Shown in pieces: positions 15,260-24,282 of a DNA stretch of 39,567 nucleotides. Every line of letters starts with the position of its first letter. The stretch's first letter is position 1. This DNA comes from Thiotrichaceae bacterium (GTDB taxonomy: Bacteria; Pseudomonadota; Gammaproteobacteria; Beggiatoales; Beggiatoaceae): contig JAABRD010000049.1 of assembly GCA_011391085.1 (NCBI GenBank), forward strand, positions 1 to 39,567, written 5' to 3'. The translations under genes were made by a program, and so were the position numbers. Under the pieces are notes generated by a model that saw only the letters and a program-made list of their open reading frames with translations, was not told where the DNA came from and searched no databases.

Positions 15260-17704
15260 ATGAAACACCTTTCTTTATTGACTCTCGCCCTGAGTCTGTT
15301 TATCACCCTTCCTCCTTGGGCAGGTGCAACCGGTTTGCAACCGGAGGAAACCAGTGAACCTGTGGAAATTCAAGCCGTGGATTTCAATTTGGAAATGCAC
15401 GGCCTGTATGTAGCAGGTGTCATGGAAGTCCAATTTATGGCAGGTCGGGGGTCCGAAAATGCTGCCAATCTGCGCTTCCCCTTGCCTCCTAATGCGGTAT
15501 TGTACAAAGCTGAAATTTTTTTGCCTAAGCAAGAAAATTGGATGATGGTTGAAACTGTCGGTCGTCAGGAAGGTCAGCAGATTTACAATGAGATCGTGTA
15601 TCAACAGAAGTATGATCCATTGTTGATTCAACGCATTGGCACCGATTTTTATCGGGCCCGCGTGTTTCCCATTAATGCCGACGGTGACTTACGGATGCGC
15701 GTTTATTATGCCCATCTGTTGGAAACGGGGCCCGCGGGAGATTATCTCTTGCGTGTACCATTTGCCAATAAAGATGCCACTTCCGCCAGTCCCACGGAGG
15801 GGGTGAATATTTCTTTGTTGACTGATGCCGAAGCGTGGACGGCTAGAACGTGGCAAGTCGGTGATGAATTGGGAAGTCCAGGGACTACGGTGGATTTGTC
15901 AAAGGGGATGGCATTTTTGACGTTGACTGAGTTTAAAATGGATAAGGATGTCACCTTGTCACTGCAACCTACCACGCCGTTGTCTAAAGCGACTTCGGTG
16001 TTTTATCAACCTGACAGTATGACCTTGCCAGGGCATTTACATGTTTGGTGGCAACCCGATTTTACAGGTTATCCAGAAGTGTCGGCGCAATCTCGTAACG
16101 TCGTATTTGTGATGGATGTCTCCGGTTCCATGGGTGGGGAGAAAATTCAGCAGATGCGAAAGGCGGTGATCACCTGTTTAGAAGCGTTGTCAGAAGGTGA
16201 CTATTTTGGATTGGTCGCGTTTGACAGTGACTTTTATGTGTTTCGTGACACCATGAGTAGTGTGGCCGATAGACAATTGGGCAGTCAATGGGTCATGGCT
16301 TTGCAAGCCGGCAGTGGCACCGGGATGGCCGCTGGGTTGAGTCAGGGTGCCGCCCTAGGTGTCACTTCTACTTTGAGGGAGAAAGGAGTGGACTTATTGT
16401 TGATAACTGATGGTTTGCCAAATGTGGGAAGCAGTACCGTGGAAGACATTTTGTCGGATGTGGGCAGGGCCGCGGAAGACGTGGGCAGTCGGTTGCGAAT
16501 TTTCAGCGTCGGCATTGGTTATGACCTTGATCAGCGATTGTTAAATGGACTGACTCAAAGGACGGGAGGAGAATCCACCTTTGCGTTGAAGGACACCGAA
16601 ATCACTGGCCAAATTTTGGATTTGTTTGGACGTGTTCGAGGGGGTGGCGTGGCCAATGTCACGGTGTCTATACAAGGGTTGGGAGTGACCGAGAAAGCAA
16701 CGTTGCACTGGTCGCGGCTGTTTCCTGACTTACCTTTGCAATTGGGTGCCAAAGGCAATGGGATAAGTGAAGTGACAGTCAAATTGAGTGGGACGGCGGG
16801 GTTGAATTCCATCGAATTAAACACGTCACCCACCCCGTTGACTCTGGCCAGTGGCAACAGTAAAATGGCGCGAATGGCGGCACCGTTAGCGGCTAAAGCG
16901 TGGGCCGATGCGTTGGAACGACAGATTGACCAAGAAGGGGAATCGTCGGCCCAGGTGAATCAAGCGGTGCAGTTAGCACGTACTTATGGCATTGTGACCC
17001 GTTACTCGTCTCTGTTAGCGTTGGAAAGTGAGGAGATGTATGCCCAATATGGAATCAAGCGCATCGCCCGTGACCCGGCGGGAATTGCGTTGGAACCAGT
17101 GGAACTGTCTTCAGTGGATGAAAATCAAGTGGGTGGCGAAGGAACGGAGGAAGGGGAAGAAATGACTCTGCCAACGTCTCCTCCCCCACGACCTGAACCA
17201 CTTCCCATGCCTTATCCAATGGGTAAAGACACTTCGGCCGGTGCCGAAGTTACTTTTGAAGAGGCCGGCATCGCACCTTCTATGCCAGAAGCAAAGGCAG
17301 ATTCAGCTAACGCTTTTGAAGGTTGGATAGCCGATACAATGTCAGGGGAGGTGGATGGCGCCGCGGCTGATAAAGATGAGGCGACTTGTGAATGGCCAGT
17401 ACTGGATGAGACGTTACAACTACACATTCCGCAACTGAATTATGCTGGGAAGTCTTTCTGGGCCACTTTACAGTTAGACAGTTTGTCTGATGGTGCGTTG
17501 GTGTTGGACGTATTGGAATATGGCGAAATCACGCAACCTAAGACAGCTTGCCAGGCCGTGTTCTTATCTGACAAGATGCGTTTGTATATTCCGTTGCTAT
17601 ATTATCGTGCCCCAACGGGGGAGAAGATGGTGACGGAAGTGATTTTGAAATTGCTACCAACGCCAGATGGGCAGTTGCGGTTTAAGGTATTTGACTTTAA
17701 ATAA
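15260..17704 (+). CDS. VIT and VWA domain exported protein
   Basis: An 814-residue protein with a signal peptide (MKHLSLLTLALSLF...GATG). A VIT domain covers about 35-170 (NAANLRFPLPPNAVLYKAEI, GRQEGQQIYNE). A von Willebrand A domain covers about 280-450 with an intact MIDAS (DVSGS 286-290, the GSGTGM loop, LLITDG). An acidic and proline-rich linker (about 630-700) leads to a small C-terminal domain. VIT-VWA proteins bind ligands through a divalent metal at the MIDAS. Similar proteobacterial proteins are sortase targets, but no LPxTG-like motif or C-terminal membrane segment is visible here and the protein ends VFDFK, so it is probably periplasmic or secreted. AAAGGA lies seven bases before the ATG. 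It appears monocistronic. Confidence 0.88.
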   Translation: MKHLSLLTLALSLFITLPPWAGATGLQPEETSEPVEIQAVDFNLEMHGLYVAGVMEVQFMAGRGSENAANLRFPLPPNAVLYKAEIFLPKQENWMMVETVGRQEGQQIYNEIVYQQKYDPLLIQRIGTDFYRARVFPINADGDLRMRVYYAHLLETGPAGDYLLRVPFANKDATSASPTEGVNISLLTDAEAWTARTWQVGDELGSPGTTVDLSKGMAFLTLTEFKMDKDVTLSLQPTTPLSKATSVFYQPDSMTLPGHLHVWWQPDFTGYPEVSAQSRNVVFVMDVSGSMGGEKIQQMRKAVITCLEALSEGDYFGLVAFDSDFYVFRDTMSSVADRQLGSQWVMALQAGSGTGMAAGLSQGAALGVTSTLREKGVDLLLITDGLPNVGSSTVEDILSDVGRAAEDVGSRLRIFSVGIGYDLDQRLLNGLTQRTGGESTFALKDTEITGQILDLFGRVRGGGVANVTVSIQGLGVTEKATLHWSRLFPDLPLQLGAKGNGISEVTVKLSGTAGLNSIELNTSPTPLTLASGNSKMARMAAPLAAKAWADALERQIDQEGESSAQVNQAVQLARTYGIVTRYSSLLALESEEMYAQYGIKRIARDPAGIALEPVELSSVDENQVGGEGTEEGEEMTLPTSPPPRPEPLPMPYPMGKDTSAGAEVTFEEAGIAPSMPEAKADSANAFEGWIADTMSGEVDGAAADKDEATCEWPVLDETLQLHIPQLNYAGKSFWATLQLDSLSDGALVLDVLEYGEITQPKTACQAVFLSDKMRLYIPLLYYRAPTGEKMVTEVILKLLPTPDGQLRFKVFDFK

Positions 17705-17725
17705 GGGGGAGTGAGGCAATATCAC

Positions 17726-17788
17726 TTGTACCCCCCCGTACACGGGGGGAGTGACTCCCCCCGCGTGCGGGGGCAGGGGGGGGTACAA
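17726..17788. repeat. G/C-run compound hairpin
   Basis: TTGTACCCCCCC at the left pairs with GGGGGGGTACAA at the right. Internal C and G runs form further stems. It follows the VIT/VWA stop by 21 bases and could act as a transcription or exonuclease barrier. The rest of the 445-base space holds two more hairpins and no gene. Confidence 0.65.
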
Positions 17789-17865
17789 ATGAGAAGGAAT
17801 GTTACTATATCAGGACTGGCAGTCCTTCAAGAGGTGCCAGTCCGTGGTCATGTTATTTATAATTC

Positions 17866-17899
17866 AAACCTGACAGGTCGTAAAGCACCTGTCAGGTTT
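17866..17899. repeat. AAACCTGACAGGT hairpin
   Basis: This is the reverse-complement counterpart of the hairpin at 3648-3681: AAACCTGACAGGT pairs with ACCTGTCAGGTTT. A related partial pair, CAGGACTGGCAGTCC/GGTGCCAGTCC, lies just upstream, as it also does at 3620. Confidence 0.75.
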
Positions 17900-18149
17900 A
17901 ACCGCACCGGAATGCCCATTTAAATTTGACAGTTCTTCAAGATTTGTCAGGTCTAATGGCACTATTTTGCCCACTCATCTATTATTTGACTTGAAAATAC
18001 GCTACTCTAACCCCAATTTATATGACGGCAATTTACCATTTTTGACAAATTAAAACTTAGCTAAATGGTATTGCCATATAAAAACAATGTATTTTACGTT
18101 GCAACACTGTTGAACACATAACTGTCTATTCATATTTAGGAAATTTTGT

Positions 18150-18362
18150 ATGTCACTTAAAACAATCAGCTTATCTATCCTCGTCTTATCCTTAGCCGCC
18201 TGTAATAATCCCACTCCACCACCGGCAAGTAGCGAACCAGCCAAACCAGCCGCTTCTGCACCGGCCCAACCCGATGCAGCAACACCAGCACAACCCGTGG
18301 CCCCCGCACAACCCGCGCCTGCACAACCCGCGGCACCAGAGAACACTGAGAAGAAACCCTAA
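18150..18362 (+). CDS. Small Pro/Ala-rich lipoprotein
   Basis: A 70-residue protein. A signal peptide ends in the lipobox LAAC (Cys18), so the product would be lipidated and membrane-anchored. The remaining 52 residues are a low-complexity Pro/Ala/Gln tail (repeats of APAQP and the like) ending ENTEKKP, likely an extended periplasmic tether. TAGGAAA lies 8 bases before the ATG. No specific function can be assigned. Local duplications in the PAQPA-coding stretch suggest slippage-prone DNA. Confidence 0.75.
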   Translation: MSLKTISLSILVLSLAACNNPTPPPASSEPAKPAASAPAQPDAATPAQPVAPAQPAPAQPAAPENTEKKP

Positions 18363-18426
18363 TAATCGTTACCTAAGGTAGCGAATGCCAATAGGGTGGA
18401 TGGCATTTTATCCACTCTTTAAAGGC

Positions 18427-18455
18427 GGTGGGCAACGATAAACTTGTTGCCCACC
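18427..18455 (+). terminator. Hairpin GGTGGGCAAC/GTTGCCCACC
   Basis: A perfect 10-base stem with a 9-base loop between the lipoprotein gene and the convergent dehydrogenase gene. It has no strong T run, so it is terminator-like only. The GGTGGGCAAC motif also appears in other intergenic spaces. Confidence 0.45.
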
Positions 18456-18487
18456 CTACCTGACTGGGAAACATTACGGGATGCGGA

Positions 18488-18518
18488 GAAACTAAGTTTC
18501 TTTAAGAAATTTAGTTTC
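18488..18518 (-). terminator. Hairpin GAAACTAAGTTTC/GAAATTTAGTTTC
   Basis: An A/T-rich inverted repeat just beyond the 3' end of the molybdopterin dehydrogenase gene (stop near 18531). It could end that transcript. The ACTAAGTTTCTT motif also occurs at about 26444 and 368. Confidence 0.4.
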
Positions 18519-18530
18519 TTATTTCGAAAT

Positions 18531-20675
18531 CTACGCCATAGCAACCTTCTTCTGCACCATCTCCTTGGTCACTGGCAACTGTCGTATCCGTTGCCCCGTC
18601 GCCGCGAAAATCGCATTGGCAATGGCAGGAATGAGGGGAGGCGTGGAAGGTTCACCAACCCCGCCGGGCGGTTCGTCGCTGGGGAGAATATGCACGTCAA
18701 CCTTTGGCACGTCGGCCATTCTGGGGATCAGGTAATTGTCAAAATTACTTTGTTCTACCCGACCTCCTTTGATGGTAATAGCTTGAGTGAGAGAACTCAG
18801 ACCATAGATGATGCCTCCTTCCAATTGGGCCTCAATGATGTTCGGGTTGACGGTAACACCACAATCAATCACACAGGTGACTTTATGGACCGTCACCTCA
18901 CCCGTCTCTTTCAGAGAAATTTCTACCACTTCCCCAACAATACTGCCAAAGGACTTTTGCAAAGCCAATCCCCGATAACGACCTTGAGGAAGCGGTTTGT
19001 CCCAGTTGGAACGTTCGGCTAACGTGTCCAACACCTTTAAATGACGTGGTTCTTGACCGAGAAGATCACGGCGAAATTGATACGGGTCTTTGCCAGCCGC
19101 ATGGGCGATTTCATCCATGAAACTTTCGACAAAGAAGGCATTATGCGTATGCGCCACCGAACGCCAGAAACCAACTGGAACGGGAGTGTCTTTGAGGACA
19201 TAATGAATCGCTTGATTAGGAACGTCATAAGGCAGTTCTGCAACCCCTTCGGTCACAAACGGATCCAGATTGTTTTTGACCATCACCGGCATCCACCGTT
19301 TGACAATAGAGGGACCGGCGAGGCGAACTTCAAAAGCCGTGAGGACTCCCTTGTCATTTAAACCGGCGGTTAGTTTGCCCAACATGACGGGACGATAGAA
19401 ATCATGTTGCATGTCCTCTTCTCGCGACCACAGAAGTTTCACGGGTTGTCCAATCGTTTTAGAAATCCTCACTGCCTCCCCCACAAAATCACTTTCGGCC
19501 CGGCGTCCAAATCCTCCGCCTAAATAAGTCGTGTGAACAATGATCTTCTCCTTGGGCAATCCAGTGATTTCGGCTGCTACTTTTTGAACCTGTTGTTGGG
19601 CTTGCGTTGGCACCCAAATTTCGCAACGGTCCTTTTTAACATCCGCAGTGCAATTCATGGGTTCCATGGTGGCATGGGCTAGATAAGGAACGCTGTATTC
19701 TGCGGTCAGCGTCTGTTTAGCGGTCTTAATGGCTTCTTGAAAATTGCCACTCTGATGCGCCACCGCCCCCTCTTCCGTCAATCCTTGTTGCAATAACAAG
19801 GTGATGCCAACCAAGTCTTGGGGACCTGTTTCGGATTGTGTGAAACGCACACGCAGAGACTCTAAACCTTGTTTGGCTTGCCAATAACTGTTGGCAACCA
19901 CGGCCAAACCATTGGGAACGGGGACTGTTTTGACCTTCTCGACGGTGTCGTAACCTTCCACTTGACCTCCAAAGACGGGAGAGTGTTGCACCGTCGCATA
20001 TAACATGTTGGGGAGGCGCACATCAATGCCATAGACTGCACTGCCATCCACTTTAGCAGGGGTGTCCAGGCGTTTAACAGGTTTGCCAATCAATTTAAAA
20101 TCCGCCGCCGCTTTGAGTTTAGGAGAAGCAGGCGGAGTGAGTTTGGCCGCTGCTTCCGCCAGTTGACCATAAGTGAGAGATTTGCCCGTGGCAGAATGTT
20201 GAACTTTACCCTGTACTGCTTGACATTCGGTTGGTGGGACTTGCCATTGCGTGGCCGCCGCTTGAATTAACATCTCCCGGGCCGCGGCCCCAGCCTGCCG
20301 TAGCGTTTCCCACCGGGCCCGAATAGCGGTACTGCCACCTGTGAGTTGTTGACCCACGAGAGGATTTTTATAGAGGTCGCCGGTGGGAGACATTTCGACT
20401 TTGATTTGATTCCAATCGGCTTCCAGTTCTTCAGCAATCAACATCGGTAAGGAAGTATGGACGCCTTGTCCCATTTCGGAATGGGCGACGAGAATGGTAA
20501 TGGTATCCGACGTTGAAATGTGTAGCCAGGCGTTGATAGGCGTATCCACCGCAGTCGTTTCCCCGGCAATGGCAAAACGAGTGGGGATGGGGAGATGAAA
20601 GGCGAGAATCAGTCCGCCGGTGACTGACGCAGTGGTTTTTAAGAAATCTCGACGTGTTTGGTTTTGAGTGTTCAT
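18531..20675 (-). CDS. Molybdopterin dehydrogenase large subunit (IorB-like)
   Basis: A 714-residue member of the xanthine dehydrogenase/aldehyde oxidase family, closest in pattern to isoquinoline 1-oxidoreductase beta subunits. A Tat signal (TRRDFLKTTASVTGG, residues 7-21) implies export of the folded molybdenum enzyme to the periplasm. Cofactor-contacting motifs are visible: SEMGQGVHTSLPMLIAEEL, TGGSTAIR, LGGGFGRR (about 390) and, near the C-terminus, GGVGEPSTPP with the glutamate that acts as base in the family. The small 2Fe-2S subunit (IorA), needed for electron transfer and usually adjacent, is absent from the window. The substrate cannot be told from sequence. Confidence 0.9.
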   Translation of the reverse strand: MNTQNQTRRDFLKTTASVTGGLILAFHLPIPTRFAIAGETTAVDTPINAWLHISTSDTITILVAHSEMGQGVHTSLPMLIAEELEADWNQIKVEMSPTGDLYKNPLVGQQLTGGSTAIRARWETLRQAGAAAREMLIQAAATQWQVPPTECQAVQGKVQHSATGKSLTYGQLAEAAAKLTPPASPKLKAAADFKLIGKPVKRLDTPAKVDGSAVYGIDVRLPNMLYATVQHSPVFGGQVEGYDTVEKVKTVPVPNGLAVVANSYWQAKQGLESLRVRFTQSETGPQDLVGITLLLQQGLTEEGAVAHQSGNFQEAIKTAKQTLTAEYSVPYLAHATMEPMNCTADVKKDRCEIWVPTQAQQQVQKVAAEITGLPKEKIIVHTTYLGGGFGRRAESDFVGEAVRISKTIGQPVKLLWSREEDMQHDFYRPVMLGKLTAGLNDKGVLTAFEVRLAGPSIVKRWMPVMVKNNLDPFVTEGVAELPYDVPNQAIHYVLKDTPVPVGFWRSVAHTHNAFFVESFMDEIAHAAGKDPYQFRRDLLGQEPRHLKVLDTLAERSNWDKPLPQGRYRGLALQKSFGSIVGEVVEISLKETGEVTVHKVTCVIDCGVTVNPNIIEAQLEGGIIYGLSSLTQAITIKGGRVEQSNFDNYLIPRMADVPKVDVHILPSDEPPGGVGEPSTPPLIPAIANAIFAATGQRIRQLPVTKEMVQKKVAMA

Positions 20676-20719
20676 AAGTGGTTCTCTTTGAGGATTATTT
20701 TGTAGTAAGGTTGGAGAGA

Positions 20720-20774
20720 TTTTGGAGTACGGAATTTATTCCGTTTCAGGCGGAATAAATTCCGTACTCCAAAA
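20720..20774. repeat. Long perfect hairpin
   Basis: Arms 20720-20743 and 20751-20774 form a perfect 24-base inverted repeat (TTTTGGAGTACGGAATTTAT at the start), with a seven-base loop. It lies between the transglycosylase gene and the downstream dehydrogenase gene and could separate their transcription. Confidence 0.85.
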
Positions 20775-20794
20775 CTGTTTCTACTACGATTACT

Positions 20795-21493
20795 CTACTC
20801 TGTTATAGTAACATACCAATCACCGTTTGACAACCCCCCCTGATTTCGTTGATACAACGCCATCACTTGTTTCACATAATTGCGCGTTTCACGATAAGGT
20901 GGAATGGCATTCCCAGCGCGGATGACGGCGTATTCACCGGCATTATAACCAGCCAAGGCTAAAGATAAATCTTGATTGAACATGGTCAACAGTTCGCGCA
21001 GATAACGGGCGCCGCCTTCAATGTTTTCAGCAGGGCTAGTGCGGTCTGTAACCCCAAAACGTTTCGCGGTGCCAGGCATCAATTGCATCAATCCAACCGC
21101 ACCTTTGGGGGAAGTGGCATTGGGATTATAACCTGATTCCACTTTAATCACCGCATGTAAGAGGGCCGCTGGCAACCCGTTGCGAAGGGCCGCTGATTCA
21201 ATGAGAGAAGCATATTCACTGGCGGCACGGGAAGGACGCAGGGTGTTTTCTCCCCTCCCCATTCGGTTCACTTTGGGTAGCACAGGCGGTGGTGGTGGCG
21301 TGTAAGATTGTACGATGTAGCTACGGGCATAGAGGACATCTTCATTTTTTTTTGGTGGCTTGTTGGTGAGATGTAGCACACCATTGGCATCCAAATATTT
21401 ATAAATGGTCATGGACTTAAAGTCCGCTATGCCTGGTAGGGAGTATGTGATAAGATAGAGTATCAGGAGGAGGAGAGAATATTTTTGAGTCAT
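20795..21493 (-). CDS. Lytic transglycosylase (SLT domain) with DUF4124-like start
   Basis: A 232-residue exported peptidoglycan-cleaving enzyme. A signal peptide (SLLLLILYLITYSLPGIA) is followed by a short DUF4124-type segment (IYKYLDANGVLHLTNKPP) and a proline stretch. The SLT domain covers about 93-220. The catalytic Glu119 sits in AVIKVESGYNP; GAVGLMQLMPGTA and LALAGYNAGE complete the active-site cleft. It cuts the MurNAc-GlcNAc bond, releasing 1,6-anhydro products. It stands alone between repeats, so regulation is not evident. Confidence 0.92.
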   Translation of the reverse strand: MTQKYSLLLLILYLITYSLPGIADFKSMTIYKYLDANGVLHLTNKPPKKNEDVLYARSYIVQSYTPPPPPVLPKVNRMGRGENTLRPSRAASEYASLIESAALRNGLPAALLHAVIKVESGYNPNATSPKGAVGLMQLMPGTAKRFGVTDRTSPAENIEGGARYLRELLTMFNQDLSLALAGYNAGEYAVIRAGNAIPPYRETRNYVKQVMALYQRNQGGLSNGDWYVTITE

Positions 21494-21614
21494 TGTTGAT
21501 TATTCTGGTGAGAAAGAGTAGTGAGAACAGGTAGGGTGGATTAAGCATCAGCGTATCCACCATCCTCAACTCAATGGCATTGAGACTTCAGCCGGTAAAC
21601 AGGGTAGTGAGAAC

Positions 21615-21705
21615 AGGTAGGGTGGTATTAAGCGTTAGCGTATCCACCATCCTGTGTTTCTCAAGAACGGCAGGTGGATACGCTACGCTTAATCCACCCT
21701 ACCTG
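21615..21705. repeat. Inverted repeat of the CAGGTAGGGTGG family
   Basis: CAGGTAGGGTGG...GCGTATCCACC at the left and GGTGGATACGC...CCACCCTACCTG at the right pair over more than 30 bases. A second left arm occurs at about 21528-21561 and an R1 half (GACTTCAGCCGG) lies at about 21577. These fill the 250-base gap; no gene is present. Confidence 0.75.
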
Positions 21706-21743
21706 AACTACCTGAACCAGGTTCGTTATGCACTGGTACTTAA

Positions 21744-23618
21744 CTAAGTCATTACCGGAATACACTTCTTGTAATCCGTTACCGTTCCACCCTCTAAGCA
21801 AACGCGGATGATTTCCTTGCCTAGTGGTAACAAGTCCTCATCCTCTGCAAATTCTGCCAGATGTTGACGGAAGAACGCATAGAGTATGTTGGCGCCTTCT
21901 GTATAGGCTTCTTCTCCTACTTCTAATTGGGCGTTCACTTGCAATAACCAAGTCGGGACTTGGCGGCCTTCCACTAGGAGTTGGGGGAGAGTATAACCTA
22001 ACAATGGGCATTCGGCTTCCACTAGCTGTTCTGGTTTGAATTTGGCAATTCCGCGTCGAGTTAAGTATTCGCGGGCGACCCATTGGGGCATGAAGCCGAC
22101 TCGCCAGGCACCGATGTATTGATTGGGACAGAGAATATAGCGGGTCCGGAGGTGGGTGGTAAATTGATGAAGTAACAAATTTGCTTGATCGACTTTGCGA
22201 CCTGTGGCAAACGGCCAGTAGGACCCAACGCCTTCGCTACTCATCCCTTCCGTTTCGACCACACTGGGGTTGGCGTGACCTCGCGGGGCAACCAGGCGCC
22301 ATAACCAAGCCAAGGCCGGTGGTAACAGGTGAAACAACCCGATAATTCCATAAGTCGGTTGTTCTTTCGTACACGGCGGAGTGCGTACCCCAAAACTACG
22401 AATGTCGACAGCCACGGCGCCTTCCACAATGTTGGGAACAATTTGACGAGGAATGATGACGCGGGGATTTGGGCACGGTTGGCCTGGCGCGTCTTGAATA
22501 TGTTCCCAAATGAGGGCGCGACTTTTCGGTACTGCATCAATGTTGAAAAACAGTAACGGGGTAGGTGGTTCGGCGGTTAATTGTTCCAAATCCACATCGG
22601 TGCCATAATGCGTGATGTGATTGACTCGCACAAACCAGGAATGTTCTGCATCGGTCACGGTCAAGTTACCGCCACTGGTTTGTAGCGAAGGGTGACACAA
22701 CGCCATATCGTCGGTGACTGGGTGAACTTCGCAAGTCCTCGGAATTTCCAGAAACCGTTGTTCGCCTGTGAGGATGTTTTCTCCCAATAACAATCGTCCG
22801 TCGGATTCCCGGTGCGCTTGTTCTAACATTTCACTCTTACCGCTACCGCTGGCCCCTTCGTGCATAAACGTCACTACGTTGTCATAAGGTGTCACCACTT
22901 GCGCCGTAGAACAATGTGCCGTCACCCACCCTTCATGTTCTCCCAAGTGAATCAAGACGCCATAAATTCCTTTTTTTGCGCTAGGTCCTGGATAAAGATT
23001 GAAGGAAAAAATTTCATGTAACTGAGGTTGCCGATTGTGAACGACGACTTGTTTGCCTTGAAAATGGGTATGGCGGAAGATGGGGGCGGTATAGACAATG
23101 GCTTTGGGGGAAAAATTTTCTGGCAATTCGTCATAAGGAATGATTCCTTGTAACATTGCCAATCCCAACGCAAAAAAGCCGGCGTTGGCTGGAACGATAG
23201 CGAGTGCATCCACCCCCATATTGGGTTGGCCGGCGACAAAACCGAACATAGCCAGTTCCTGAGTTTTTAGCCAGGCAAGCGTTTCTGCACGGGTCTGGAC
23301 AAAATCGGTGCCAAACCGTTGCGTATAGGTTTCTTTATCGGTGGCCAATTCGTCTCCAATCACGACACAATCTGGGTCCCGCCGTCGCATATAAGGTTCA
23401 GGATAATTGACGACCACACCATTGCGAACACGGGCCACGGTGGCTTCGAGGATTTTTCCTTGCTTGGGGACTTGGTAAGCCACTTCAAAATAGTGACTGT
23501 CGTTGCCACCACAAGCCAGTTCAATGAGTTCCGCCGTGGTACTTGCTATAGTCAATTTCGGGCAGTGGGTGAGAATATCTTCGGCTTCACGGGAAGGATG
23601 GTATTTTTGAAAATTCAT
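21744..23618 (-). CDS. DUF4914 family P-loop protein
   Basis: A 624-residue cytoplasmic protein which I assign to DUF4914 from overall pattern. It has a P-loop (GASGSGKSEM, about 255-264) like that of PEP carboxykinase and HPr kinase-type proteins. A conserved N-terminal region precedes it (LACGGNDSHYFEVAY). Downstream are ESDGRLLLGENILTG, a probable acidic metal site (FFNIDAVPKSRALIWEH) and GATGRK-like segments. Biochemistry is unknown; a nucleotide-binding kinase- or PEPCK-like activity is inferred only from the P-loop. A 5' fragment of this gene with its upstream region is duplicated at 26650-26850. Confidence 0.7.
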   Translation of the reverse strand: MNFQKYHPSREAEDILTHCPKLTIASTTAELIELACGGNDSHYFEVAYQVPKQGKILEATVARVRNGVVVNYPEPYMRRRDPDCVVIGDELATDKETYTQRFGTDFVQTRAETLAWLKTQELAMFGFVAGQPNMGVDALAIVPANAGFFALGLAMLQGIIPYDELPENFSPKAIVYTAPIFRHTHFQGKQVVVHNRQPQLHEIFSFNLYPGPSAKKGIYGVLIHLGEHEGWVTAHCSTAQVVTPYDNVVTFMHEGASGSGKSEMLEQAHRESDGRLLLGENILTGEQRFLEIPRTCEVHPVTDDMALCHPSLQTSGGNLTVTDAEHSWFVRVNHITHYGTDVDLEQLTAEPPTPLLFFNIDAVPKSRALIWEHIQDAPGQPCPNPRVIIPRQIVPNIVEGAVAVDIRSFGVRTPPCTKEQPTYGIIGLFHLLPPALAWLWRLVAPRGHANPSVVETEGMSSEGVGSYWPFATGRKVDQANLLLHQFTTHLRTRYILCPNQYIGAWRVGFMPQWVAREYLTRRGIAKFKPEQLVEAECPLLGYTLPQLLVEGRQVPTWLLQVNAQLEVGEEAYTEGANILYAFFRQHLAEFAEDEDLLPLGKEIIRVCLEGGTVTDYKKCIPVMT

Positions 23619-23696
23619 TTGGGTTTGTAGTTGGGGGTTAGTAAAGAATGACAGTTTTTTTGAGTATAGGTTATAACGAGTTTAAAAACAAGGGGG

Positions 23697-23792
23697 GTAG
23701 TGATGCAATGGGGGTGATAACCACAGACCTCCGAGGTCTCGCCAAATGTTATGGTTGGCCAGTGCTTCTGATCACTCACATTGCATCACTAC
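23697..23792. repeat. Minimal 96-base R2 TIR element
   Basis: GTAGTGATGCAATGGGGGTGAT at the left is matched by ATCACTCACATTGCATCACTAC at the right, a near-perfect terminal inverted repeat of 22 bases around a 52-base core. The core holds its own CAGACCTCCGAGGTCT palindrome. It is the clearest, shortest member of the family. It lies at the border of the sequence duplicated at 26650. Confidence 0.85.
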
Positions 23793-23830
23793 CCAATGGG
23801 GGATGAGGTTTGAGTAGTGATATAAATCGT

Positions 23831-23857
23831 CTCGTTCCCACGCGCCAGCGTGGAAAC
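23831..23857. repeat. CTCGTTCCCACGC palindromic repeat
   Basis: CCACGC gcca GCGTGG hairpin, related to the copy at 1562-1589. Confidence 0.65.
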
Positions 23858-23877
23858 GTGGTGCAACAGGTTTCTCA

Positions 23878-24282
23878 TTAATTTGCTTTGAAGACAACCA
23901 CTGTGACACCAGGAATCCTTGAGAAATCCACGACGTTAGCTGTTAAGACTGGGTAGCCATGTTGAACTGCGGTGGCAGCAATCAACATGTCATGGGTATC
24001 TATGGTGACACTTTTGGGCAAAGTAGCTAACATTTCTGCATAAGTCCGGGCGGTGTCTAAGTCAAATTCTAGCACTGATAAATGACTTAACAACCCTTCG
24101 ACAAAAGCGGCCCGGCGGGTTCTGCGTTCTGGGGTGTTGGCTTTATGAACGCCTACCAAGAGTTCTGCGGCACTGATGACACTGATATAGGCTGGTCCAT
24201 AGTCAGCCCATTGACTAAAACGAAAGGTGTCACGTTGTCGTTCAGCGGTTATCAAGACACTGGTATCTAAGATTAATCCCAT
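23878..24282 (-). CDS. vapC: VapC-type PIN toxin
   Basis: A 134-residue PIN-domain ribonuclease toxin. It begins MGLILDTSVLI with Asp6. SAAELLVGVH contains Glu40, IDTHDMLIAATA contains Asp95 and Asp98, and LTANVVDFSRIPGV holds the last acidic residue (Asp119). The full acidic quartet for metal-dependent cleavage is present. The start overlaps the antitoxin gene by 10 bases. The pair looks functional. Confidence 0.9.
   Translation of the reverse strand: MGLILDTSVLITAERQRDTFRFSQWADYGPAYISVISAAELLVGVHKANTPERRTRRAAFVEGLLSHLSVLEFDLDTARTYAEMLATLPKSVTIDTHDMLIAATAVQHGYPVLTANVVDFSRIPGVTVVVFKAN

Noticed and set aside
17711-17923. 70-residue ORF after the VIT/VWA gene
   Set aside because: It is read entirely from hairpin repeats (G/C runs and the AAACCTGACAGGT element).
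18150-18346. Minus-strand Gly/Ala-rich ORF
   Set aside because: It is the complement of the Pro/Ala lipoprotein gene; the plus strand has the signal peptide, lipobox and ribosome-binding site.
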